Assembly: GCA_025062295.1 (NCBI GenBank)
Contig: JANXAJ010000024.1
Span: 1-32,383, forward strand
Origin: Bacteroidia bacterium
GTDB lineage: Bacteria > Bacteroidota > Bacteroidia > SpSt-205
DNA length: 32,383 bases
Reading direction: 5' to 3'
The notes under the pieces are model-generated. The model was not told the origin of the DNA. It was given only the letters and a program-made list of their open reading frames with translations, and made no database searches. Both the position numbers and the translations under genes were made by a program. Numbering within the stretch: position 1 is the first letter of the stretch; every line of letters starts with the position of its first letter. This document shows, piece by piece, positions 25,366 to 32,383 of this stretch.

Positions 25366-25680
25366 ATGTCTATACTTTTAGGTGCCCTTATATTCTTATT
25401 AGTGGTGGATGCCCTTCTTTTGACCTTGCTTGTGCTTATTCAGCAGGGGCGAGGAGGAGGCTTAGCCACGGATATTCAGGGGGTAGCACAGGCTTCTCAG
25501 ATTCTCGGCGTCCGACATGCAGCGGATTTTGCTGAGAAATCTACATGGACTTTATTTGGTGCACTCATCGTTTTGACTCTCCTAATTCATGCGGTTCATA
25601 GTGGGATGCGAGGGGGGGATGAGGTCAAGACTCGGACCTCAGGCGTAGTGGAATCCCTCCCCCCCACCCAGCCTCAGTAA
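25366..25680 (+). CDS. secG: Preprotein translocase subunit SecG
   Basis: A 104-residue inner-membrane subunit of SecYEG. It has two membrane segments (about 3-25 and 62-78) joined by the conserved loop VLIQQGRGGGLA (23-34) and ILGVRHAADFAEKSTW (46-61), and a short hydrophilic tail. The frame is open to an ATG at 25291, but those 25 residues do not belong to the family and cover the promoter. The ATG at 25366 is preceded at four bases by a perfect -7 box. secG is followed after seven bases by the E1 gene, so it probably leads a three-gene unit. Confidence 0.92.
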   Translation: MSILLGALIFLLVVDALLLTLLVLIQQGRGGGLATDIQGVAQASQILGVRHAADFAEKSTWTLFGALIVLTLLIHAVHSGMRGGDEVKTRTSGVVESLPPTQPQ

Positions 25681-25687
25681 AGAAGGA

Positions 25688-27691
25688 ATGGCAACGGTTT
25701 CAGCTACAAGCCCCACCTTCCGATACGAGCCCCGCGGGCTTTCTTCTGAGCTGCTCATTCGGCTCTACAAGGAGATGGTGTATGCTCGTCTTATAGAAGA
25801 AAAAATGCTCTCCCTCCTTCGTCAAGGTAAAGTGAGCAAGTGGTTTTCTGGGATTGGACAGGAAGCCATCGCAGTGGGTGCCACAATGGCACTGCGAGAG
25901 AGCGACTACATTTTTCCTCTTCATCGGAATCTCGGTGTTTTCACCAGTCGGGGCATGCCGCTGCGCCGTCTCTTTGCTCAATGGCAAGGGAAGGCTTCAG
26001 GCTTTACAAGAGGACGAGAACGGTCTTTCCATTTTGGGGCTCCAGAATATCGAGTAATAGGGATGATCTCCCATTTAGGGGCGATGCTCCCAGTGGCAGC
26101 AGGAGTCGCTTTAGCAAGTGTGCTGGATGGCTCAGATTTCATAGTGTTAGCTTTTATTGGCGATGGAGGCACCAGTGAAGGCGATTTCCATGAAGCCCTC
26201 AACGTAGCCAGTGTGTGGCGTCTCCCTGTCCTTTTCCTCATAGAGAATAATGGATATGGGCTATCTACTCCTACTTCAGAGCAATACGCCTGCAAGCGCC
26301 TTTCGGACAGAGCTGTAGGATATGGAATGGAGGGATACACCATAGAGGGGAATAATGTGCTGGAAGTCTATCATACTGTTAGGACTCTGGCTGAAAAGAT
26401 GCGTCAGGACCACCTCCCTCGCTTAGTGGAAGCTGTAACCTTTCGCATGAGGGGTCATGAGGAAGCCTCAGGTACAAAGTACATCCCTTCTTTTCTCTTT
26501 GAAGAGTGGAGCAAACGAGACCCTATCATCAACTACGAACGCTTTCTGATAGAAGCGGGGTACCTTTCAGCAGAGGAGAGTCAGCGTCTGCGGCGCGAGC
26601 TGAAAAAGAGGATAGAGGAAGAGATTCGCCCTGTTCTGTCTGAGCCAGATCCGACGCCGGAGCCAGCGGCAGTGTATGCTCCATTTGAGGATCCTTTGGT
26701 ACCGCCTCCGCCTGATGCGGGCTCACGCAACCTTCGGTTTGTAGATGCGATTGCCGAAGCCCTTCGCCAAGCGATGGAGCGCGATCCTCGCTTGATCCTC
26801 ATGGGTCAAGACATCGCCGAATATGGGGGAGTCTTCAAGGTTACAGAAGGATTAGTGGAGCAATTCGGAAAAGCGAGGGTCCGAAATACCCCTCTCTGTG
26901 AATCAGCCATTTTAGGGATGAGCTTGGGGCTTAGCTTGGGTAACTACTCCAGCATGGTAGAAATGCAGTTTGCCGACTTTGTCAGCTACGGCTTCACGCA
27001 GATTGCGAACAACTTAGCAAAAAACTACTACCGATGGGGAGTCGCCCCAAAGGTAGTAGTTCGCCTTCCCACAGGAGCTGGAGTAGGAGCCGGACCTTTC
27101 CACTCTCAGAGTTTGGAGGGAATTTTTCTCCATATTCCTGGTCTCAAGATCGTTTATCCCTCTACTGCCTACGATGCTAAGGGGCTTCTTACGACAGCTC
27201 TGAGGGATCCTAATCCCGTGTTATATTTTGAGCACAAAGCCCTTTATCGGAGCGTACAAGATGCTGTACCTGAGGCATATTACAACTTGCCCTTAGGGGT
27301 AGCTCGGGTAGCTCGGAGTGGTCGTGATTTATGCATTATTACCTATGGCATGGGTGTAGTAGAAGCGCTAAAGCTAGCTGATCGCCTCTCTCCCCAATGG
27401 GAAATAGAAGTGATAGACTTACGCACCCTTCTCCCCTGGGATCAAGAAGGAGTAGCGGCTGCTGTTCGGAAAACCCATCGAGTCCTTGTATTATATGAAG
27501 GTACTTACACGGGAGGAGTAGGTGCAGAGATTGCTGCTTGGATTGGGGAGCATCTTTTTGAATACTTAGATGCGCCCGTGATGCGGGTTGCTTCTCGGGA
27601 CACGCCTGTGCCTTTCAATCCAGTCTTGGAAGCAGACTTTTTGCCGTGGGGTCGTTTGCCCCAGGCTGTTGAAAAACTCCTTGCCTACTAA
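25688..27691 (+). CDS. Fused 2-oxoacid (branched-chain type) dehydrogenase E1 alpha/beta
   Basis: A TPP-dependent E1 component of 667 residues with alpha and beta subunits in one chain, as is common in Bacteroidota. The alpha part (about 20-325) holds the SKWFSGIGQEA motif, H79-R80, and the TPP site GDGGTSEGDFHEALN (158-172) through NN (187-188). The beta part starts near residue 349 (RFVDAIAEAL) and carries MGQDIAEYGG, the conserved Glu in PLCESAI and the RLPTGAG stretch. Similarity in the alpha part points to branched-chain 2-oxoacids (isoleucine, leucine and valine breakdown, branched fatty-acid primers), but pyruvate cannot be excluded. E2 and E3 genes are not here. An AAGAAGGA stretch directly before the ATG may act as a ribosome site. 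Confidence 0.93.
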   Translation: MATVSATSPTFRYEPRGLSSELLIRLYKEMVYARLIEEKMLSLLRQGKVSKWFSGIGQEAIAVGATMALRESDYIFPLHRNLGVFTSRGMPLRRLFAQWQGKASGFTRGRERSFHFGAPEYRVIGMISHLGAMLPVAAGVALASVLDGSDFIVLAFIGDGGTSEGDFHEALNVASVWRLPVLFLIENNGYGLSTPTSEQYACKRLSDRAVGYGMEGYTIEGNNVLEVYHTVRTLAEKMRQDHLPRLVEAVTFRMRGHEEASGTKYIPSFLFEEWSKRDPIINYERFLIEAGYLSAEESQRLRRELKKRIEEEIRPVLSEPDPTPEPAAVYAPFEDPLVPPPPDAGSRNLRFVDAIAEALRQAMERDPRLILMGQDIAEYGGVFKVTEGLVEQFGKARVRNTPLCESAILGMSLGLSLGNYSSMVEMQFADFVSYGFTQIANNLAKNYYRWGVAPKVVVRLPTGAGVGAGPFHSQSLEGIFLHIPGLKIVYPSTAYDAKGLLTTALRDPNPVLYFEHKALYRSVQDAVPEAYYNLPLGVARVARSGRDLCIITYGMGVVEALKLADRLSPQWEIEVIDLRTLLPWDQEGVAAAVRKTHRVLVLYEGTYTGGVGAEIAAWIGEHLFEYLDAPVMRVASRDTPVPFNPVLEADFLPWGRLPQAVEKLLAY

Positions 27692-28506
27692 TGCTAAACG
27701 TTAGCAATTATATCGGGCTTTTTACGGGGCTTCTGATTGCAGGTATGGGAGTCTATCTCCTTTATGCGGACTCCATTCGCCTTGGGCTTCCTACCTGGCT
27801 TCAACTGAGCGCACCGATTTTCTTCATAGGATATGGAGCGATTCGGTTTGGATTGAGTCTCTATCACCTCCTCAGACACCGTCGTCCTTCGGGCTCTGAT
27901 ATGGTGCTTGTAGTAGGGGTACTCCTTCTGAATGCCTGCCGAAGGGGGCCCGAAGCTAATTTGCGTGTGCGCTTTGATTATGTGGGCGAATGCGCCTCTT
28001 GCCCTTTGGCTCGGATGGACTCTATCCTGCGGGTATTTTTTCCCTTAGGTGTAGTAGCTGTCTCTTTGGATAGCGCGCAAGTTCAAGTAGTTTTAGATTT
28101 AGATACCCACTATGTCCGTTTGGATACCGTAAAGCATGTCCTGCTGGGCTTTGGATATGAGGTGGATGAAGAGATAGCAGTTGATCCTATTCTTTCGCCC
28201 TGCTGTGTTTCTGTTTCATCTGAAGTGGCGAGCGGAAGTTCGCTCATCGTCGGTGTCTCTCCCTCAGAAGTTCATGCGGAAATGAGCCTGCTAGAGCGAG
28301 AGCTCGAGTCAGAGCTTGGAGAATCGCCTTCCATCAACTTAGATACTGAGCTCAATCTGGAAGAAGACTTGGGATTAGAAGAATTGGACTTGGAGAGCGG
28401 TTTAGAAACGGAGGGCTTGGGCTTAGAGGAGCTGGACCTGGAATTGGAACTTGAACTTGATGAACCTAAAGCAAAGGGGACGCCAAAACCTCAACCGAAG
28501 AAATGA
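27691..28506 (+). CDS. Composite membrane / HMA-like CxxC / acidic-tail protein
   Basis: A 271-residue protein that I do not recognise as a whole. Residues 1-62 hold two membrane helices (about 7-25 and 40-60) and end in a basic RHRR. Residues 71-83 look like a lipoprotein signal (MVLVVGVLLLNAC, C83 in LNAC). Residues 92-160 fit a heavy-metal-associated fold: C101-x2-C104 in GECASCPLARMD, beta strands around VVAVSL and VQVVLDL, and a final GYEVDEE. C171-C172 follow. Residues 198-258 are an acidic Leu/Glu repeat (EELDLE twice), then a basic Lys/Pro tail. It may be one fused protein, or a membrane protein plus a lipoprotein from an internal start at 27901. The start overlaps the E1 stop by one base (TAATG). 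A metal-binding role is inferred. Confidence 0.75.
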   Translation: MLNVSNYIGLFTGLLIAGMGVYLLYADSIRLGLPTWLQLSAPIFFIGYGAIRFGLSLYHLLRHRRPSGSDMVLVVGVLLLNACRRGPEANLRVRFDYVGECASCPLARMDSILRVFFPLGVVAVSLDSAQVQVVLDLDTHYVRLDTVKHVLLGFGYEVDEEIAVDPILSPCCVSVSSEVASGSSLIVGVSPSEVHAEMSLLERELESELGESPSINLDTELNLEEDLGLEELDLESGLETEGLGLEELDLELELELDEPKAKGTPKPQPKK

Positions 28507-29008
28507 ACAATCGTCTTCGGATCCACTGTAGTATGAAGGATTCGGGGATTCGGTGGGGCTGCCAATGGAGGTCTGCTTGACGGTAGAAAGGGCGCCGCTG
28601 CTCTAATAAGTGAAGCCAATCTGGGAGCGAGCCTCTGGCAAGTAGGGGGCGGGTTTCCTTGCAGCTTTGCCAGCGTTCTATAAGCCACTCCGTTGGAGGG
28701 TCTATCCATAGAAGGTATCCCGACTGGCGTAAGAAGGATATGGCTCCTGCCTGTGCTGGAAAACCTCCCCCTATTGCTATGATTCCGGTTTGCCCTTCCT
28801 GAAGCAGCGCCCTTACCGTTTGCCACTCCGCCTGTCGGAAAGCCTCCTCGCCTTCAGCGAACCACTCTGAAATGGAGCGGTTCGTTCGGCGAACCACCTC
28901 CTGGTCCGTATCCCAGAAGGGTATCCCTAACTGCTCTGCCCATTGGGCGCCAAAAGTACTTTTGCCTGAGGCAGGGGGTCCTATCAATAGTAGTCTCTGC
29001 TCCCTCAC
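28466..29008 (-). CDS. aroK: Shikimate kinase
   Basis: AroK phosphorylates shikimate in the aromatic amino-acid pathway. The 180-residue protein has Walker A GPPASGKST (10-18, K16), the shikimate-binding D33/D35 (DTD), R58 in the FRQAE motif (57-61), the Walker-like GGG (80-82) and a later RPLL lid Arg. The start overlaps the upstream DUF4835 stop by four bases, so it is the last gene of the bamD operon. The C-terminal tail is antisense to the last 41 bases of the convergent HMA-like gene. Confidence 0.92.
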   Translation of the reverse strand: MREQRLLLIGPPASGKSTFGAQWAEQLGIPFWDTDQEVVRRTNRSISEWFAEGEEAFRQAEWQTVRALLQEGQTGIIAIGGGFPAQAGAISFLRQSGYLLWIDPPTEWLIERWQSCKETRPLLARGSLPDWLHLLEQRRPFYRQADLHWQPHRIPESFILQWIRRRLFISSVEVLASPLL

Positions 29009-29895
29009 CGACTTTCTTCTTGAAGGAGGTTCTCATACACGGTGAGGTTATTTGGATCTAGCTGACGCATAATCGTTACAAATCGCTGCTTCTGCTCAGG
29101 TAGGGCCTTTCGGAAAGCCTGCATAAGCTCTGTGCCTTTTGTATCCACGAATAGGCGAATAAGGACGCTATTTGGATTCTCTTGGCTGAAGCGCATCATC
29201 TCCTGAAGCACTTGCAGAAGGGTCTCGCGAGCAGCTGCTGGATCTTTGTGCATTTTATCCAGTCCTTCTCGGTGGTAGCGGTAAAAAAGAGTGTGAAAGC
29301 TCCGATAGCTAGAGTTGAGTAAGTTTTCCAGTATCCAATAGCGAGAACGAAGGAAGTTACCAGTTGGCTGCCAGCCTGGCTCGCTGCTATTAGCTGCGGC
29401 TAAGTTGAGGACCTGCTGAGCTCTCTGGAAAAAAGGCGTGCCCGCCTCCAGACCGAAGCTATTGTAGTCCATCCCAAGGATGAGATATGCATAAAAGTTG
29501 AGAAGGGCAGTGAGGTTGTCAACATAAGTATTTTCAGAGAACTGAAGAGTCTGAGTAGCAGTGTAGTTGATGCGTAGCTCAGGGTCATTGAAGTTGAAGG
29601 TAAGCGTTTCATAGGTGCTATTATACACGGGACGGATAGCCTGCACCTGTATCGTGCCTTCAAAGCGAGTAGGGTTAGGTAGAGCTGTGATTACAATATT
29701 GAAAAGGCATTTGATGCGTTCATTGGGGGCAAATACATCTTCAGAGAAGCGGTTAGTGCTGAGGTACTGAGTAATATCCTGTTGGAGCTGTTGAAGTAGG
29801 CTTCGGTCTATGCCTTGGATGCCTGGAGCTTGGATATTCACGATTGGAAGAAGCTCCTGTGCCCAAAGGGTGCTATACCATAGCAGGCGTCTCAT
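29005..29895 (-). CDS. DUF4835 family exported protein
   Basis: A 296-residue protein with a short signal peptide (MRRLLWYSTLWAQ) that matches the Bacteroidota family DUF4835: an early PxVNIQAPGIQG strand, NERIKCLFNIVIT, the IRPVYNSTYE motif, NFNDPE, and the central NFYAYLILGMDYNSFGLEAGTPFF. The second half is helical, with RYWILENLLNSSYR and YHREGLD. Its function is not established; the family is usually found, as here, next to coaBC. The frame is open upstream to 30030, but the ATG at 29893-29895 gives the signal peptide. It overlaps the coaBC end by 23 bases. Confidence 0.88.
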   Translation of the reverse strand: MRRLLWYSTLWAQELLPIVNIQAPGIQGIDRSLLQQLQQDITQYLSTNRFSEDVFAPNERIKCLFNIVITALPNPTRFEGTIQVQAIRPVYNSTYETLTFNFNDPELRINYTATQTLQFSENTYVDNLTALLNFYAYLILGMDYNSFGLEAGTPFFQRAQQVLNLAAANSSEPGWQPTGNFLRSRYWILENLLNSSYRSFHTLFYRYHREGLDKMHKDPAAARETLLQVLQEMMRFSQENPNSVLIRLFVDTKGTELMQAFRKALPEQKQRFVTIMRQLDPNNLTVYENLLQEESR

Positions 29896-31087
29896 GAGCA
29901 ATGAATTTAAGCATTTCTTTAGCGATTTGGGATTTAGGGGCGAGGGGAAAATCCTGACGATGACCCCATCGGCTGAAAAGGGTGAGTGCATTAGTAGGGC
30001 TTCCCATGCCTGTAGAGGGGGAGATTTCATTGAGTGCCATCCAGTCTGCTCCTTTCCGATGGAGCTTTTCTAATGCCCGATTATAAGCTTCCTTTTCTTC
30101 TAAAGCGAAACCAATAAGAAGCTGAGAGGGCAGACGATGTGCGCCCGCCCATGCCAAGATATCAGGGGCTGGAATGAGTGTCAGATTTATACTTGCTTCG
30201 GACTTTTTATACTTGTAAGGGAGGGTTTCGGCGAGAGTATAGTCACTAACAGCAGCCGCGAAGATGATCCAGTCATATTTATGATAGATTTTCTGAAAGG
30301 CTGTCATCATCTCCTGAGCGGTAGGGGCTCGGGTAATTTGGAAAATGCCTTTTGGGAGTGGTATCTCGGTGTGTCCAGCGAGAAGATGAATGTCAGTTGC
30401 ACCAAGTTCATAGGCTGCTTCGGCGAGGGCAAGTCCCATTTGACCTGTGGAGCCATTGGAGAGAAACCGCACAGTATCCCATGGCTCGCGCGTAGCTCCC
30501 AGGGTAATGAGGACTTTCTTATTCTTGAGAAGAGGAGGGGAGAGCGCACGTTCAACGGCGAGTAGCAGGCGTCTGAGTGAAGCAAACCGTCCTATATCCC
30601 GGTCTCCACTAGCTAAAAAGCCGCGTCCAGGAGGGATAAACGAGACCCAAGGCAGTCGTTGGAGCCGACGGATATTAGCTTGAGTAGCTGGATGGCGATA
30701 CATATGCCCTTCCATGGCGGGAGCAATCAAAACGGGCTTCCGAGTACTGAGGAAAATAGCCGAGAGCAAGTCATCACATAGACCTTGAGCGAGCTTAGCG
30801 ATAGTGTGAGCAGTTGCAGGGGCAATTAGCAAAAGGTCAGCTTTTTTAGCCAGTGCGATGTGCTGAGTCCACTCCCCAGGCAAGCTCCCTCTAGCTTTCG
30901 TGCTCCATAGATTTGTGAGTACGGGTCCCCGGCTCAATACTTCAAGGGTGAGGGGAGAAACGAGCTCTTGGGCTCCACGGGTGAGAATTACAGTAATGGT
31001 GTGTCCTCGCTTCTGTAAAGCTCGGACCAGAAGCGGTGCTTTGTAAGCGGCGATGCTTCCAGTAACGCCTAAAAGAATGTGAGCCAC
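29873..31087 (-). CDS. coaBC: Bifunctional phosphopantothenoylcysteine decarboxylase/synthase
   Basis: CoaBC makes 4'-phosphopantetheine in coenzyme A synthesis, joining phosphopantothenate to Cys (CoaB) and decarboxylating it with FMN (CoaC). The 404-residue protein has the CoaC part (1-180) with GVTGSIAAYKA (8-18), the catalytic H76 and PAM (123-125), and the CoaB part (about 185-404) with ITLGATREPWD, NGSTGQMG and AAAVSDY. The E. coli CoaC flap has a catalytic Cys in ACGxxG; here the segment reads FLASGDRDIGR, with Ser at 160. I believe other Bacteroidota share this LASG form. It starts one base after the rpoZ stop, so the genes are coupled. Confidence 0.95.
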   Translation of the reverse strand: MAHILLGVTGSIAAYKAPLLVRALQKRGHTITVILTRGAQELVSPLTLEVLSRGPVLTNLWSTKARGSLPGEWTQHIALAKKADLLLIAPATAHTIAKLAQGLCDDLLSAIFLSTRKPVLIAPAMEGHMYRHPATQANIRRLQRLPWVSFIPPGRGFLASGDRDIGRFASLRRLLLAVERALSPPLLKNKKVLITLGATREPWDTVRFLSNGSTGQMGLALAEAAYELGATDIHLLAGHTEIPLPKGIFQITRAPTAQEMMTAFQKIYHKYDWIIFAAAVSDYTLAETLPYKYKKSEASINLTLIPAPDILAWAGAHRLPSQLLIGFALEEKEAYNRALEKLHRKGADWMALNEISPSTGMGSPTNALTLFSRWGHRQDFPLAPKSQIAKEMLKFIAHETPAMV

Positions 31088-31088
31088 T

Positions 31089-31442
31089 TCACTCAGTAGA
31101 GGGTGCCTCGTGAAGCTTTTCCCAGAGGCTAATCAGGGTGGGTTTGGGCAGGGAGCGATACAACTCAACCCACTGCTGAAGGGCTGCTTGCAATTCCTGC
31201 TGTTGAGCAGGATCTCTTTGCATCAGGTCTTCCTGTGCATTGATCTCATCCAATTTGGCTCGCAGCTCTTGAGTGAGCTCTGATAAAATTTCTTCCGCTC
31301 GCCGACTCATAGCTGATACCACTTCATACACATTCTGTTGGGGCGATCGCCGAAGAAGCTCCTTAATTGAGACTGGCTCAATCTCCTGAGGAACCTGGAG
31401 CTTCTCGGCGAGGGACCTGTAGTATTCTCTGCGTGTACTCAT
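31089..31442 (-). CDS. rpoZ: RpoZ-like (omega) RNA polymerase subunit, Bacteroidota type
   Basis: A 117-residue protein that resembles the Bacteroidota omega-like subunit, which stabilises the beta-prime subunit. The recognisable core is YEVVSAMSRRAEEI (39-52), with the helix that follows and the C-terminal LPKPTLIS motif (97-104). A Gln-rich stretch between them (about 70-88) is polar and variable. The location between bamD and coaBC is the usual context and supports the call. The first 65 bases overlap the end of bamD in another frame. No later start would keep the core, so the overlap appears real. Confidence 0.82.
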   Translation of the reverse strand: MSTRREYYRSLAEKLQVPQEIEPVSIKELLRRSPQQNVYEVVSAMSRRAEEILSELTQELRAKLDEINAQEDLMQRDPAQQQELQAALQQWVELYRSLPKPTLISLWEKLHEAPSTE

Positions 31443-32190
31443 ACTGCGTTTTTAGAAGAGGAATGTACGAACTATTCGGATAGGCTTTAACAAAAGCAAA
31501 ATAGAGGGCTTCTGCTTCAGAAAAGCGAGGGAGTTGCTTCTCTTGGATACTGTTTTCTGCTGTCCGAAAGGCAGCAGCGACTTGCTTATAGGCAGCTTCC
31601 TCACGCAGATCTGGAAGACTCCCGTAAGTCAGAAAATCACTATACAGTACCTGTGCGGCTCGGTAGCGTTCTATCTTGTAGAAAACTTCGGCTGTATGAT
31701 AAGCCTTCAGTTCTAACTTGCGCTCCAGCTCGGCAAGCATCTTTTCTGCCTCTGTAGCGTAACGCCCTTGAGGGTAAAGAGTAAGATACACTTGGAGTTT
31801 ATCAATACCGCGACGGGTCTCTCGCTGATCAAAGTCAAAATCAGCCGAAAGAATATAATTCATTTTTGCTTGCAGAAAGAGAGCTTCCTCAGCCCGAGGA
31901 CTGAGGGGATATTCTTCTGCAAGCTGACCAAAATAGCGTTCGGCAGCGTAGTAATCTTTGAGGTACATGCGAGCAAGAGCGAGATGGTAAAGAACTTCTG
32001 CTGCACGAAGATTGCCCCGGTATAGCCCCACAAGCTCTTCCATGAGTTGAGAAGCCGACTCGTACTGCTTCTTGCGAAAGTAACCAAACGCAGCTGAATC
32101 TCGGTCAGCAAGGCTTTTGCTGCGGGCTAGCCGACGATAAGGATCACAACCAATTGCTACTACAATTAGGAAGAGGAAGCCTTGCCGCAT
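31378..32190 (-). CDS. bamD: Outer-membrane assembly lipoprotein BamD
   Basis: BamD is the essential TPR lipoprotein of the BAM complex that folds beta-barrels such as the three TonB receptors in this window. The 270-residue protein has a lipoprotein signal (MRQGFLFLIVVAIGC, acylated C15), followed by about five TPR-type helix pairs (about 30-250) with family phrases such as RAEEALFLQAKMNY and AAYKQV. It leads the operon bamD-rpoZ-coaBC-DUF4835-aroK. A perfect -7 box (TACCTTTG, 32195-32202) ends four bases before the ATG. Confidence 0.92.
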   Translation of the reverse strand: MRQGFLFLIVVAIGCDPYRRLARSKSLADRDSAAFGYFRKKQYESASQLMEELVGLYRGNLRAAEVLYHLALARMYLKDYYAAERYFGQLAEEYPLSPRAEEALFLQAKMNYILSADFDFDQRETRRGIDKLQVYLTLYPQGRYATEAEKMLAELERKLELKAYHTAEVFYKIERYRAAQVLYSDFLTYGSLPDLREEAAYKQVAAAFRTAENSIQEKQLPRFSEAEALYFAFVKAYPNSSYIPLLKTQYEYTQRILQVPRREAPGSSGD

Positions 32191-32194
32191 CTCT

Positions 32195-32202
32195 CAAAGG
32201 TA
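32195..32202 (-). promoter_or_regulatory. -7 box of the bamD operon
   Basis: The minus strand reads TACCTTTG, exact to TAnnTTTG, four bases before the bamD ATG. A TTTG lies 16 bases further upstream, a short but possible -33 element. Confidence 0.6.
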
Positions 32203-32383
32203 AGATACCGTTGGGATTCAAAGAGAAAATTTCTGCCCTTCTCGGTATTTGCTCAGCTTTTGGAAAGCGAAGGCTTTGGAATGCCCTCTAAATAGAATGA
32301 TGTGGCGGAAAAGATCAGAAAGCCTTTTGTATCTGGCGAAGGTAGAGGCGTGAAGACATTTTTCTTGGGAGTGCCCCTTTTGT
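32203..32383. other. Right-end region, gene content unresolved
   Basis: A minus-strand frame is open from the window edge to a TGA at 32253-32255 (43 codons, with the phrases FTPLPSPDTKG and FYLEGIPKP), which could be the end of a gene upstream of bamD. A competing plus-strand frame starts at a GTG near 32303 and also stays open to the edge. Neither has a recognisable family and both are short, so no gene is called. Confidence 0.3.

Noticed and set aside
28310-28470. Tandem DNA repeat in the acidic tail region
   Set aside because: The repetition is at the protein level (EELDLE twice) with varied codons, and no exact DNA repeat unit of useful length is present.
1-32383. CRISPR, insertion sequences, prophage, toxin-antitoxin or defence system
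   Set aside because: No regularly spaced repeats, transposase, integrase or terminal inverted repeats were seen; all sizeable open regions are accounted for by chromosomal genes.

Overview
This window looks like chromosomal housekeeping DNA from a member of the Bacteroidota. The evidence is family-level: an IspG with the long insert domain, a fused E1 alpha/beta 2-oxoacid dehydrogenase, the short omega-like RpoZ, a DUF4835 protein beside coaBC and bamD, TonB-dependent receptors with a carboxypeptidase-like N-terminal domain, an M23/MerR gene pair, and -7 boxes of the Bacteroidota type (TAnnTTTG). The DNA is mid-GC and very compact: no gap exceeds about 180 bases and many genes overlap. The proteins are rich in Arg and Glu, which would fit a moderate thermophile, but that is only an impression. 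I see no mobile element, CRISPR array, prophage or defence system.

Layout, left to right. 1-8.2 kb: a ferritin-like/VIT iron transporter diverges from an acetyl-CoA acetyltransferase; then come an alpha/beta hydrolase, ispG, a class I/II aminotransferase that overlaps ispG tail to tail, and an outer-membrane receptor with the copper-binding signature of OprC/NosA. 8.2-13.1 kb: a minus-strand run of a secreted unknown, thiD, sucC, a small MerR-like protein, a degenerate M23 (LytM) protein and htpX, with the SRP RNA gene (ffs) squeezed in antisense between the last two. 13.1-22.2 kb: two large paralogous TonB-dependent receptors flank mscS-dapF and dapA. 22.3-28.5 kb: a heptose-7-phosphate kinase, a LysM protein with an apparently dead SGNH hydrolase domain, ridA, secG, the fused E1 gene and a membrane/HMA/acidic-tail protein. 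28.5-32.2 kb: a tight minus-strand operon bamD-rpoZ-coaBC-DUF4835-aroK.

Functional themes: envelope biogenesis (BamD, SecG, HldE kinase, LytM and LysM proteins, MscS, HtpX, DapA/DapF for diaminopimelate), cofactor and central metabolism (IspG, ThiD, CoaBC, AroK, SucC, E1), and metal handling (VIT, CxxxM receptor, HMA protein).

The most interesting signal is not a gene. Eight genes that begin transcription units carry a -7 box (TAnnTTTG with at most one mismatch) ending exactly four bases before the ATG or GTG. The same four-base spacing separates a perfect -7 box from the expected 5' end of the SRP RNA. This predicts that many mRNAs here are leaderless. Two further points are proteins that keep the fold of a cell-wall hydrolase but have lost catalytic residues (M23 at 11.2-12.1 kb, SGNH-LysM at 23.3-24.9 kb), suggesting non-enzymatic wall-binding or regulatory roles.
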